Positions 32,222 to 41,108 of a stretch of DNA of 64,000 nt are shown here, one piece after another (the stretch's first letter is position 1; every line of letters begins with the position of its first letter). This stretch comes from Streptomyces bicolor. Its GTDB lineage: Bacteria > Actinomycetota > Actinomycetes > Streptomycetales > Streptomycetaceae. The notes beneath the pieces are model-generated. The model saw only the letters and a program-made list of their open reading frames with translations. It was not told the origin of the DNA and did no database searches. The stretch spans positions 124,001-188,000 of the forward strand of contig NZ_JOFS01000004.1 of the NCBI RefSeq assembly GCF_000719285.1, read 5' to 3'. A program made the position numbers and the translations under genes.

Positions 32222-32268
32222 CGGAAGGCCCGGTTCCCTGTCGCGTGGACTGGGAACCGGGCCTTCCG
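32222..32268 (-). terminator. Strong hairpin terminator of the 2-oxoglutarate dehydrogenase gene
   Basis: A perfect 17-bp stem (left arm 32222-32238 beginning CGGAAGGCCCGG, right arm 32252-32268) has a 13-nt loop. It lies 38 bp past the stop of the dehydrogenase gene. Confidence 0.85.
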
Positions 32269-32305
32269 ATCTGCCCCGTTCAGAGGATGGGAGCCGTGCA
32301 GAGGC

Positions 32306-35300
32306 TCAGGCCTCGAACACCTCACGCACCAGCTGCTCCTGCTCGGCCTGGTGCCGCTTGGCGGAGCCGACGGCCGGGGACGAGGAGTGCGGACGCGAGA
32401 TGCGGCGCAGGCGCTCGCCGTGCGGGACGTCGGCGCCGACCGCCAGGTCCAGGTGGTCGATCAGGTTGAGCGCGATGAACGGCCACGCACCCTGGTTCGC
32501 CGGCTCCTCCTGGGCCCACAGGTACTTCTCGGCGTTCGGGTACTTGGCGATCTCGGCCTGGAGCTCGGCACCCGGCAGCGGGTACAGGCGCTCGATGCGG
32601 ATGATCGCCGTGTCCGTGACGCCCCGCTTCTTCCGCTCGGCCTCGAGGTCGTAGTAGACCTTGCCGGCGCAGAAGACGACCTTCTTGACGGCGGCCGGGT
32701 CGACCGAGGAGTCGCCGATGACCGGCTGGAACTGCCCGGTCGTGAACTCCTCCGCCTTCGCGGCCGCGGCCTTCAGACGCAGCATCGACTTCGGCGTGAA
32801 GACGACCAGCGGCTTGTGGTGCGGGTTGTGCACCTGCCACCGCAGGAGGTGGAAGTAGTTCGACGGGGACGTCGGCATGGCGACCGTCATGTTGTTCTGG
32901 GCGCACATCTGGAGGAAGCGCTCCGGGCGGGCCGAGGAGTGGTCCGGGCCCTGGCCCTCGTAGCCGTGCGGCAGGAGCAGGACGACGCCGGACGTCTGGG
33001 CCCACTTCTGCTCGGCCGACGAGATGAACTCGTCCACGACCGTCTGGGCGCCGTTGACGAAGTCGCCGAACTGGGCCTCCCACATCACGAGCGCCTCGGG
33101 GCGGGCCAGCGAGTAGCCGTACTCGAAGCCCATGGCCGCGTACTCGGACAGCAGGGAGTTGTAGACGTTCAGCCGCGCCTGGTCCTCGGAGAGGTACTGC
33201 AGCGGCGTGTACTCCTCGCCCGTCTCGCGGTCGATGATCACCGCGTGACGCTGGCCGAACGTACCGCGCTGCGAGTCCTGACCCGCCAGGCGGACCGGGA
33301 CGCCCTCCAGCAGCAGGGAGCCGACCGCGAGGGTCTCGCCCATGCCCCAGTCGATGGTGCCGTCCTCGACCATCGACGCCCGGCGCTGCAGCTGCGGCAG
33401 CAGACGCGGGTGGACGGTGATGTGGTCGGGGATGTTGACCTGGGACTCGGCGATCCGCTTGACGGTCTCCGAGGTCACCGCGGTGTTCACGGCCACCGGG
33501 AACTCGGCCTGCGGGTCCGAGGGCTCCGCGGCGGCCGGCTGCGAGGTGGCCTCGCGGACCTCCGTGAAGACCTTCTCCAGCTGGCCCTGGTAGTCCTGCA
33601 GCGCCTGCTCGGCCTCTTCCAGGGTGATGTCGCCGCGACCGATGAGGGACTCGGTGTAGAGCTTGCGCACCGAGCGCTTCTTGTCGATCAGGTCGTACAT
33701 CAGCGGCTGGGTGAAGGCCGGGTTGTCCGACTCGTTGTGACCGCGGCGGCGGTAGCAGATGAGGTCGATCACCACGTCCTTGTTGAACGCCTGGCGGAAC
33801 TCGAAGGCGAGCCGCGCGACGCGGACCACGGCCTCCGGGTCGTCGCCGTTCACGTGGAAGATCGGGGCCTCGATCATGCGGGCCACGTCGGTCGAGTACA
33901 TGGAGGAGCGCGAGGACTCGGGCGCCGCCGTGAAACCGACCTGGTTGTTGATGACGATGTGGACCGTGCCGCCGGTGCGGTAGCCGCGCAGCTGCGACAT
34001 GTTCAGGGTCTCCGCGACCACACCCTGGCCCGCGAAGGCCGCGTCGCCGTGCAGGGCGATCGGCAGGACCGTGAAGTCGGTGCCGCCCTTGTTGATGACG
34101 TCCTGCTTGGCGCGGACGACACCTTCGAGGACCGGGTCGACCGCCTCCAGGTGCGAGGGGTTGGCGGTCAGCGAGACCTTGATCTGCTCGCCGTCCAGAC
34201 CGGTGAACACGCCCTCGGCGCCCAGGTGGTACTTGACGTCGCCGGAGCCGTGCATCGACTTCGGGTCGAGGTTGCCCTCGAACTCGCGGAAGATCTGCGC
34301 GTAGGACTTGCCGACGATGTTCGCCAGCACGTTCAGCCGGCCGCGGTGGGCCATGCCGATGACGACCTCGTCCAGGCGGGACTCGGCGGCGGAGTCGAGG
34401 ACCGCGTCCAGCAGCGGGATGACCGACTCGCCGCCCTCCAGGGAGAAGCGCTTCTGGCCGACGTACTTGGTCTGCAGGAAGGTCTCGAAGGCCTCCGCCG
34501 CGTTGAGCCGGCGCAGGATGCGCAGCTGCTCCTCGCGCTCCGGCTTGGAGTGCGAGCGCTCGATGCGGTCCTGGATCCACTTGCGCTGCTTCGGGTCCTG
34601 GATGTGCATGAACTCGACGCCGGTGGTGCGGCAGTACGAGTCGCGCAGCACGCCGAGGATGTCGCGCAGCTTCATCATCGACTTGCCGGCGAAGCCACCG
34701 ACCGCGAACTCGCGCTCCAGGTCCCAGAGGGTGAGTCCGTGCTCGGTGATGTCCAGGTCGGGGTGCTTGCGCTGCTTGTACTCCAGCGGGTCGGTGTCGG
34801 CCATGACATGGCCGCGGACCCGGTAGGAATGGATCAGCTCGAAGACGCGGGCGGCCTTGGTGACGTCGTCGTCGTGCGAGGCGTCGATGTCCTTGAGCCA
34901 GCGGACCGGCTCGTAGGGGATGCGCAGGGCCTCGAAGATCTCGTCGTAGAAGTTGTTCTCGCCGAGGAGGTAGTTCGCGACGATGCGCAGGAACTCGCCC
35001 GAGGCGGCGCCCTGGATGACCCGGTGGTCGTAGGTCGACGTGAGCGTCATGACCTTCGAGATGCCGAGCTTGTTCAGGGTGTCCTGGGAGGTGCCCTGGA
35101 ACTCCGCCGGGTAGTCCATGGAACCGACGCCCATGATGACCGACTGGCCGGGCATCAGACGCGGCACCGAGTGGACGGTGCCGAGGCCGCCGGGGTTGGT
35201 CAGGGAGACCGTCACGCCGGTGAAGTCGTCCATGCCCAGCTTGCCGTCACGGGCGCGGCGGACGATGTCCTCGTAGGCCTGCCAGAACTCGAAGAAGTTC

Positions 35301-36115
35301 AGCGTCTCGGCCTTCTTGATGCCCGCGACCACGAGCTGGCGGTCGCCGTTGGGCTTGACCAGGTCGATGGCGAGGCCGAAGTTGATGTGCTCCGGCTTGA
35401 CCAGGGTCGGCTTGCCGTCCTTCTCCGCGAAGGAGTAGTTCATCGACGGCATGGCCTTGATGGCCTGCACCATCGCGTAGCCGATCAGGTGCGTGAAGGA
35501 GATCTTCCCGCCCCGGGCGCGCTTCAGGTGGTTGTTGATGACGATGCGGTTGTCGAAGAGCAGCTTCACCGGGACCGCGCGCACGGACGTGGCCGTGGGC
35601 ATCTCCAGCGAGGCGTTCATGTTCTTCGCGACCGCGGCGGCCGGGCCGCGCAGCGTCACCAGCTCGGGGCCGTCGGCGGCCGCGGCGGCGGGCTCGGCCT
35701 TCTTCGGCTGAGCGGGCTTCGCGGCCGGGGTGGCGGGCTTCGCCGCGGCCGGAGCCGGGGCAGCGGCGGCGGGCGCGGCTGCGGCAGGCTTCGGGGCTGC
35801 GGGGGCCGGCGCGGGCACCGCCGGAGCGGCGGGCGCGGCCGGAGCAGCCGGGGCGGCAGGAGCCGCCGGTGCCGCGCTGGTGGTCCCTGCGGCCCCCGTG
35901 GCCGCAGTACCCGCCGGAGCCGCGGCGCTGGCGCCGGGCTTGTAGTCGGCGAAGAAGTCCCACCAGGCTCGGTCTACCGAATTGGGGTCCTGGAGGTACT
36001 GCTGATAGATCTCGTCGACGAGCCACTCGTTCGGACCGAACGCGGCCGCGGGGTTCTTGCCCGCTTGGTCGGTGTCGGTCGAGATGCTCGAGTTACTGGG
36101 GGACTGTGGCGACAC
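32306..36115 (-). CDS. sucA: Multifunctional 2-oxoglutarate dehydrogenase E1 / E2-domain fusion (SucA/Kgd)
   Basis: About 1269 residues in the actinobacterial layout: an E1 N-terminal helix ([20 protein letters not shown]), a ~90-residue Ala/Pro linker, a catalytic acyltransferase domain without lipoyl domain ([16 protein letters not shown] carries the E2 His), and the thiamine-diphosphate E1 domain ([14 protein letters not shown] and [13 protein letters not shown]) through the C-terminal dehydrogenase region. It decarboxylates 2-oxoglutarate in the TCA cycle and works with E3 and the lipoylated E2 of the PDH complex. In relatives it is inhibited by the FHA protein GarA/OdhI. I chose GTG 36115 (start SPQSPSNSS) behind GAGGG; the frame also opens at GTG 36142. 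The 290 bp upstream (36116-36406) shows no other gene. Confidence 0.96.
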   Translation of the reverse strand: MSPQSPSNSSISTDTDQAGKNPAAAFGPNEWLVDEIYQQYLQDPNSVDRAWWDFFADYKPGASAAAPAGTAATGAAGTTSAAPAAPAAPAAPAAPAAPAVPAPAPAAPKPAAAAPAAAAPAPAAAKPATPAAKPAQPKKAEPAAAAADGPELVTLRGPAAAVAKNMNASLEMPTATSVRAVPVKLLFDNRIVINNHLKRARGGKISFTHLIGYAMVQAIKAMPSMNYSFAEKDGKPTLVKPEHINFGLAIDLVKPNGDRQLVVAGIKKAETLNFFEFWQAYEDIVRRARDGKLGMDDFTGVTVSLTNPGGLGTVHSVPRLMPGQSVIMGVGSMDYPAEFQGTSQDTLNKLGISKVMTLTSTYDHRVIQGAASGEFLRIVANYLLGENNFYDEIFEALRIPYEPVRWLKDIDASHDDDVTKAARVFELIHSYRVRGHVMADTDPLEYKQRKHPDLDITEHGLTLWDLEREFAVGGFAGKSMMKLRDILGVLRDSYCRTTGVEFMHIQDPKQRKWIQDRIERSHSKPEREEQLRILRRLNAAEAFETFLQTKYVGQKRFSLEGGESVIPLLDAVLDSAAESRLDEVVIGMAHRGRLNVLANIVGKSYAQIFREFEGNLDPKSMHGSGDVKYHLGAEGVFTGLDGEQIKVSLTANPSHLEAVDPVLEGVVRAKQDVINKGGTDFTVLPIALHGDAAFAGQGVVAETLNMSQLRGYRTGGTVHIVINNQVGFTAAPESSRSSMYSTDVARMIEAPIFHVNGDDPEAVVRVARLAFEFRQAFNKDVVIDLICYRRRGHNESDNPAFTQPLMYDLIDKKRSVRKLYTESLIGRGDITLEEAEQALQDYQGQLEKVFTEVREATSQPAAAEPSDPQAEFPVAVNTAVTSETVKRIAESQVNIPDHITVHPRLLPQLQRRASMVEDGTIDWGMGETLAVGSLLLEGVPVRLAGQDSQRGTFGQRHAVIIDRETGEEYTPLQYLSEDQARLNVYNSLLSEYAAMGFEYGYSLARPEALVMWEAQFGDFVNGAQTVVDEFISSAEQKWAQTSGVVLLLPHGYEGQGPDHSSARPERFLQMCAQNNMTVAMPTSPSNYFHLLRWQVHNPHHKPLVVFTPKSMLRLKAAAAKAEEFTTGQFQPVIGDSSVDPAAVKKVVFCAGKVYYDLEAERKKRGVTDTAIIRIERLYPLPGAELQAEIAKYPNAEKYLWAQEEPANQGAWPFIALNLIDHLDLAVGADVPHGERLRRISRPHSSSPAVGSAKRHQAEQEQLVREVFEA

Positions 36116-36406
36116 GGCGGCAACCGCCCTCTTCCGCTTCACAAGGTGATGGACAGCGGGAATAAAGGCTACGCCTCCATGGCCGGGAAGGTGAGGCCGG
36201 GCAAGGTCATCGTCGTGTAAGTCACATCGGAAAGCGTGTTTCGGGCCTGGAAATGGCGGGAAACAAGCGTGGTTCCGCTTCGGAAGACCGCAGATGGGAC
36301 GCCTCGACCGCGACCCGGCACACCGATGGCGCGGGCCTGTACCTGATCACACGTGTCCGTCAGCCGGGACTCGCATGGATCTTGTGGCTCCGCTTCGAAC
36401 TTTACG

Positions 36407-37513
36407 TCAACTTGGCACAGATGGCTGCCCTGGAAGTGTGACAAGAATCCGGCAACCTCGATCCGATTCGGCCACTCCGATGCGCCCCCCGTGCAGATCG
36501 ACGGCCCAGCGCGCGATCGCCAGACCCAGCCCCGTGCCGCCGTCGCTCCCCGGCCCGTGCGGCCGGCGAACGGCGCCCCGGTTGAACCGCTCGAAGACCT
36601 TGTGCCACTCCGACTTCGGGATGCCCGGTCCCTCGTCCAGGACCTCCAGCTCCAGCGACTCCGGGAGCGTCCCGCGCCGCGCCTTGACCGTCACGCGCCC
36701 GTGTGCCGGGCTGTGCTTGATCGCGTTGTCGATGAGGTTGGCGACGACCTGGTGGATGCGCTCGGGGTCGGCGTGCGCGGTCAGCTCCGGCGGGGAGACG
36801 TCGAGGTGCAGATGGACGTCCGTACGGGTGTGGCTGCCGGAGCCCGAGGCCATGCCCGCGCGCGCGGAGGCGACCATGTTGGCCTCCTTCAGTACGCCCG
36901 ACAGGTACGGCCAGACCTCGAAGCGCCGCATGCGCAGCGGTACGACGCCGTTGTCCAGCCGGGACAGGTCCAGCAGCGTCTCCACGAGCCGGCCGAGGCG
37001 CTCGGTCTGCTTCAGCGCCGTGCGCATCGTCTCGGGGTCGGCCTCGGCGATGCCGTCGACCACGTTCTCCAGGACGGCCCGCAGGCCCGCGATCGGGGTG
37101 CGCAGCTCGTGCGAGACGTTCGCCACCAGCTCCTTGCGCTGCTGGTCCTGGGCCTCCAGCTCGTCGGCCATCAGGTTGATCGTCTCGGCCAGGTCGCCCA
37201 GCTCGTCCCGGCGGTTGTCCCGCACCCGGCGTGTGTAGTCGCCCTGCGAGATGGACCGGGCCACCGTGTTCATCTCGTCCAGCGGCGCGGTGAGCGAATG
37301 GGCCACGAACTGCGTGATGAGCAGTGTGGCGATCATCGAGAAGACCGTGATGAAGCGCAGCTCCGTCTGGGTGCGCACCGCGATCATCGACAGCCCGGTG
37401 GTGATCAGCACCGAGGTGACGACCAGCGCGCCCAGCTTGGTCTTGATCGAGAACGGACGTACGCCGCCCCAGGGCTCCCCGGGACCTCTTCCCGCGGCCG
37501 GGCCGTCGCTCAT
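36407..37513 (-). CDS. Sensor histidine kinase of a two-component system
   Basis: A 368-residue kinase. TM1 and TM2 lie close together (~25-48 and ~52-72) with almost no external loop, so it probably senses within the membrane. HAMP (~73-125) is followed by HisKA with the phospho-His in LVANVSHELRTPIAG. HATPase_c has the N-box NLIDNAIKHSP, DEGPGIP and GGTGLGLAIARW. ATG 37513 overlaps the response regulator stop as ATGA. The order is regulator first, kinase second. Its signal is unknown; it is directly upstream of the 2-oxoglutarate dehydrogenase gene, but a ~290-bp gap argues for separate transcription. Confidence 0.93.
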   Translation of the reverse strand: MSDGPAAGRGPGEPWGGVRPFSIKTKLGALVVTSVLITTGLSMIAVRTQTELRFITVFSMIATLLITQFVAHSLTAPLDEMNTVARSISQGDYTRRVRDNRRDELGDLAETINLMADELEAQDQQRKELVANVSHELRTPIAGLRAVLENVVDGIAEADPETMRTALKQTERLGRLVETLLDLSRLDNGVVPLRMRRFEVWPYLSGVLKEANMVASARAGMASGSGSHTRTDVHLHLDVSPPELTAHADPERIHQVVANLIDNAIKHSPAHGRVTVKARRGTLPESLELEVLDEGPGIPKSEWHKVFERFNRGAVRRPHGPGSDGGTGLGLAIARWAVDLHGGRIGVAESDRGCRILVTLPGQPSVPS

Positions 37514-38247
37514 GGCGTCGGCGTCTCCAGGGCGTAGCCCACGCCGTGCACGGTACGGATGCGTTCGGCGCCGATCTTCCGGCGCAGCGCCTTGATGTGG
37601 CTGTCGACCGTCCGGGTCCCGGAGGCGTCCGCCCAGTCCCACACCTCGGCGAGGAGCTGCTCGCGCGAGAGCACCGCGCGCGGGGTGTTCGCCAGGCATA
37701 CCAGGAGGTCGAACTCGGTCGGCGTGAGGTGAACATCCTCACTGCGGACCCGTACCCGCCGCTGCGCGTGGTCGATCTCCAGCTCGCCGAGCCGCAGGAT
37801 GCCCGACCGCGGGGTCGTGGCGGCCAGCGCGGCGCGCTCGACGCGGCGCAGCAGCACGTGCACGCGTGCCGCCAGCTCGCGCATCGAGAACGGCTTGGTC
37901 ATGTAGTCGTCGGCGCCCACGCCGAGCCCGACCAGCATGTCGGTCTCGTCGTCGCGCGCGGTGAGCATCAGCACCGGAACGGGCCGCTGGGCCTGCACGC
38001 GCCTGCATACCTCCAGGCCGTCGAAGCCCGGCAGCATGATGTCGAGGATCAGCAGGTCGGGCTGCCAGGCCTCCGCGGTGTCGACCGCCGCCGGACCGTC
38101 GCCCGCGGTCTGCACGAGGAAACCCTCGGCGCGCAGGCGGGCCGCGATGGCGTCCACGATGGTCGGATCGTCCTCGACCACGAGGACCCGGCGCTGAGCG
38201 CCCGGGGTCGCCGCCGTGCCGTTGTGGGAGGTGTGTGTCTGCTCCAT
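37510..38247 (-). CDS. OmpR/PhoB-type response regulator
   Basis: A 245-residue protein. The receiver domain (~20-135) has the acidic pair in VVEDDPTIVD, the phospho-Asp in LLILDIMLPG and the switch Lys in DDYMTKPFSM. The winged-helix domain (~150-240) has VHLTPTEFDLLVCLA and TVDSHIKALRRKIG. The start is ATG 38247 (MEQTHTSHNG), after GGGGCGGGC; the longer frame upstream is not conserved in type. It is coupled to the kinase by a 4-bp overlap. Confidence 0.94.
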   Translation of the reverse strand: MEQTHTSHNGTAATPGAQRRVLVVEDDPTIVDAIAARLRAEGFLVQTAGDGPAAVDTAEAWQPDLLILDIMLPGFDGLEVCRRVQAQRPVPVLMLTARDDETDMLVGLGVGADDYMTKPFSMRELAARVHVLLRRVERAALAATTPRSGILRLGELEIDHAQRRVRVRSEDVHLTPTEFDLLVCLANTPRAVLSREQLLAEVWDWADASGTRTVDSHIKALRRKIGAERIRTVHGVGYALETPTP

Positions 38248-38379
38248 CGCCCGCCCCAAAGTTGCTTTCCGGAATCCGTGGGGTGATCCCGCGTACTGGC
38301 TATGCCTGCGCATGCTTGCGATTGACGCTTGAATGATCCGCGTCAGAGAAGCAGAGTACGGGGAGTCACCGCGCCACGG

Positions 38380-39057
38380 CTATCCAGGTCGTACGGCGAG
38401 GTGCACGACGTCGGGAACGCCCCGGGCAACGGGGATCTCTTCGGTACGCACCTGCTGGAATCCGGCATTACGCAAGGTTTCTTCGAATTCCGGAGAGGGC
38501 TGCGCGGACCATACGGCAAGCACACCACCCGGCCTCAACGCCCCTGCGCAGCCCGCGAGTCCGCTGGGCGAGTACAGGCTGTCGTTCCCCTCGGTGACGG
38601 TCCAGTCCGGCCCGTTGTCGATGTCGAGACACAGTGCGTCATACGTGGCGGAAGTCTCATGCACATGCGCCACCAGATCCGTTTCCACAATCTCCGTGCG
38701 CGGATCGGCGAGGGCGCCGGCGGAGAAGTGCGACAGCGGTCCGTCGAGATGCCAGCCGATAATCGCGCTCTCGCGCTCGACGACGGTGATCCGTCCCGGG
38801 CGTGGATCGGCGGCGGCATGTGCGAGCGAGAACCCGACGCCGAGCCCGCCGATCAGCACATGAGGCTCCGGCCGGCCGTCCAGCGCGCCGAGCGCCGCGT
38901 CGACGAGCAGCCGCTCCGAACGCCCGTCGGAGGTGTCCATCAGGAAGCAGCCGTTCGCGATGATCTGGAGCAGTTCGCCGTGCCGTCGCAGCACGACCTC
39001 GCCGTGGGGGCCTTCGTGACGGTCCAGTACTTCCGGGGTGTCGTACGAAGTGGGCAT
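38380..39057 (-). CDS. Spermidine synthase-like (SAM fold) protein
   Basis: A 225-residue protein of the spermine/spermidine synthase-like methyltransferase superfamily. HVLIGGLGVGFSLAHAA is the glycine-rich nucleotide loop, RITVVERES the acidic motif II, and YDALCLDIDNGPDW motif IV. It lacks the N-terminal beta domain of true spermidine synthases, and the DxGGGDG motif is changed to GGLGVG, so polyamine synthesis is doubtful. The start is ATG 39057. It is divergent from the rhomboid-like gene over 276 bp in which no gene is seen. Confidence 0.82.
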   Translation of the reverse strand: MPTSYDTPEVLDRHEGPHGEVVLRRHGELLQIIANGCFLMDTSDGRSERLLVDAALGALDGRPEPHVLIGGLGVGFSLAHAAADPRPGRITVVERESAIIGWHLDGPLSHFSAGALADPRTEIVETDLVAHVHETSATYDALCLDIDNGPDWTVTEGNDSLYSPSGLAGCAGALRPGGVLAVWSAQPSPEFEETLRNAGFQQVRTEEIPVARGVPDVVHLAVRPG

Positions 39058-39333
39058 CCGGCCATCCTGGCAGCCGAGGCCGGAAGTGCCGAGCGAATTA
39101 CCTCGGAGGGCCGGCCCCCGGAGTAAGGCGGGAGTACGGCGGGTCGCTCCGGGTTGACGCGGGACAGGGGCGGGGCCGTGCCGCCCATCGGGGTCGCCGC
39201 GCGCGCGTGGGCATCTTGGAGGGACGCGTGAGTTTCTTGAGAGGTTGCTGAGAATCGGGCCCTGTGTGGCGTCAGTCACAGACGTGGGCGGGCGGCGGGC
39301 CAAGGCTGAGGGAAACGGAAGGAGCGCCTCACC

Positions 39334-40152
39334 TTGGAACGCACTGCGGCTGGGGGTGTGACGGGCTCTGTTCCGGAGTCCGGTGAGGCGGGCGTGCCCG
39401 ATGTCGTCGGGCTGCTGGACGCGATGCCGCGGCAGCGCGGACCCCTGAGCGCCACCGCGCCGCCGCCCGCGGCGCCGGTCGTCACCGAGCCGCCCGCGCG
39501 CGAGGCCACCGCACCTCGGCGTGCCGTCCGTCCCTGGCGACTGCTCCCCACCCCTACCGGCACCCCGTTCACCTTCGCCTACGCCGCCGTACTGACCGTC
39601 ACCTCCCTGATCGCCGCCTACGCCGACCCCGCCCTCGTCCACGCACTCCACCAGGGCTCCAGCACCGATGTCGCCCACCTGGTGGGCACCCCCGTCTTCG
39701 TGCTGCTCGCCAGCGCGCTGTGGGTCGCGGGCGGGATCGTGGCGCCGTACACGCTCTGCTTCCTGCTCGTGCTCACCGCGCTGGAGCGGCGGATCGGCGG
39801 TGCCCGCACGGCCGTTGTCTTCCTGGCCGGGCACGTCCTGGCGACCCTCGCGACCGAGGTCCCCGTCGGGCTCGCGGTGTTGGTCGGCCACCTTCCCGAC
39901 AGCTCACTGCACCGCCCGGACTACGGCATCAGCTTCGGCGTGGCCGCGAGCATCGGGGCGCTGGCCGGCCTGCTGCGGCCGTGGCTGCGGTGGCCCGTAC
40001 TGGCGCTGTTCGGCGGGATGCTGGTCCAGGACCTGCTCAACCTCACCGATCCGCTGACCAATTGGGGGCATCTGATCGCCCTGGTCATCGGGGTCGCCAT
40101 GTGGCCGGTGGTGCGGCGGTGGCACGGCTCGGAGTCAGTCGCCTTCGGGTGA
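39334..40152 (+). CDS. Rhomboid-like integral membrane protein
   Basis: A 272-residue protein from TTG 39334, chosen because AAGGAGC precedes it. The N-terminal ~75 residues are soluble and Pro/Ala-rich. About six hydrophobic segments follow. The general pattern is that of the rhomboid-like family: a GTPVFVLLASALWVAGGIVAP helix and a SFGVAASIGALAGLL helix. The catalytic GxSG and His are not evident (SFGVAAS in place of GASG), so it is probably an inactive pseudoprotease or a membrane scaffold. Its last 18 bp overlap the convergent acetyltransferase gene. Confidence 0.75.
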   Translation: MERTAAGGVTGSVPESGEAGVPDVVGLLDAMPRQRGPLSATAPPPAAPVVTEPPAREATAPRRAVRPWRLLPTPTGTPFTFAYAAVLTVTSLIAAYADPALVHALHQGSSTDVAHLVGTPVFVLLASALWVAGGIVAPYTLCFLLVLTALERRIGGARTAVVFLAGHVLATLATEVPVGLAVLVGHLPDSSLHRPDYGISFGVAASIGALAGLLRPWLRWPVLALFGGMLVQDLLNLTDPLTNWGHLIALVIGVAMWPVVRRWHGSESVAFG

Positions 40153-40959
40153 CCAGACGTACGGGGTCGTGGTGGTCACCGCCGTGAAGCCCAGCCGGCG
40201 CAGGATCGGCGCGCTGTCGTCGGACGCGTCGACATGGAGGTACCTGACGCCGCGGGAGACGGCGAGGGCAGCGCGGGTGGCGACCAGGGCGCGGTAGATG
40301 CCGCGGCCGCGCCACTCGGCCAGTGTCGACCCGCCCCACAGGCTCGCGAACTCGGTGCCCTCGCGGAAGACCAGCCAGGCCGCCGAGACGACCTCGCCGT
40401 CCGCCTCGGCGACGTAGACGGCGATCTCGTCCGGCGCGGACGCGACACGGCCGCTGAGGTCGGCGGCGAGCCAGCTCCAGTCATGGTCCCAGGCGGCCGA
40501 CACCATCGCGGCGATACGGCGCATGTCCGCGTCGGCCGTGACCCGACGGAGCGTCACCCCCTCGGGCAGGAGAGGCTCTCGTACGGCCATGTCGGCGGCG
40601 CTTCCGACGAGCACCGCCTCCTCGTCCTCCGGCGCGAAGCCCGCCGCGCGCAGCCGGTCGGTGAGGTCGGCGGGGTCGTCGTGGGACCGGGTCTTCCACT
40701 CCACCGCCTCGCCGCGCGCCGCGAAGTAGTCGCGCTGCCGGGCGATGAGCCGGTCGAGTTCGGCGCCGCGCACGCCGAGGGAGCGCGGGCCGCTGACAAG
40801 GCCCCGGAACCCGCCGACTATCCGTAGCAGCGGGCCGTCCTGTTCGTACGTCACGCCTGGCGGCGGGGTCGGGGGCGCGCCGCGCAGCTGGTCGTCGTAG
40901 GCCGCGAGAAGAGTCTTGGTGTCTGTCACGGGGAGACGGTGGGGGAGAGGCCGGGGCAT
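40135..40959 (-). CDS. GNAT family N-acetyltransferase
   Basis: A 274-residue protein from ATG 40959. The N-terminal ~125 residues are a variable helical domain. The GNAT domain occupies ~130-270: IAVYVAEADGEVVSAAWLVF, the acetyl-CoA loop LAEWRGRGIYRALVATRAAL and the final HVDASDDSAPILRRLGF. GTG 40929 is an alternative start. No Shine-Dalgarno is seen for either. The acceptor is unknown. It is divergent from lon. Confidence 0.85.
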   Translation of the reverse strand: MPRPLPHRLPVTDTKTLLAAYDDQLRGAPPTPPPGVTYEQDGPLLRIVGGFRGLVSGPRSLGVRGAELDRLIARQRDYFAARGEAVEWKTRSHDDPADLTDRLRAAGFAPEDEEAVLVGSAADMAVREPLLPEGVTLRRVTADADMRRIAAMVSAAWDHDWSWLAADLSGRVASAPDEIAVYVAEADGEVVSAAWLVFREGTEFASLWGGSTLAEWRGRGIYRALVATRAALAVSRGVRYLHVDASDDSAPILRRLGFTAVTTTTPYVWSPEGD

Positions 40960-41067
40960 GGGCAACCGGATATCCGCGTTGTCAGAGAAACCCGAGGTCA
41001 CAGCGCGTGTGCCAAGTGATCGCTCACAGCGAACGGAGGCCTGGGAACATTCGGGCTCCCCCGTGCA

Positions 41068-41086
41068 TTGAGTCGGCATAACTCAA
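41068..41086 (+). promoter_or_regulatory. HAIR element, HspR operator of lon
   Basis: TTGAGT-CGGCATA-ACTCAA matches the HspR-associated inverted repeat CTTGAGT-N7-ACTCAAG except for the outermost base of each arm. It sits 22 bp before the lon ATG, overlapping the expected promoter. HspR control of lon has been described in Streptomyces, so repression relieved by heat shock is expected here. Confidence 0.85.
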
Positions 41087-41108
41087 CTTGACTGCCGAAG
41101 GGGAGATC

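Noticed and set aside
32147..36220. A 1357-codon open frame opposite the 2-oxoglutarate dehydrogenase gene
   Set aside because: It is a GC-bias shadow: long stop-free antisense frames are normal in this DNA. The product is low-complexity (Arg/Val/Leu/Gly) and the minus-strand frame is a clear full-length enzyme.
39334..40152. Active rhomboid protease
   Set aside because: The GxSG nucleophile motif and partner His are not evident, so only a rhomboid-like membrane protein is claimed.
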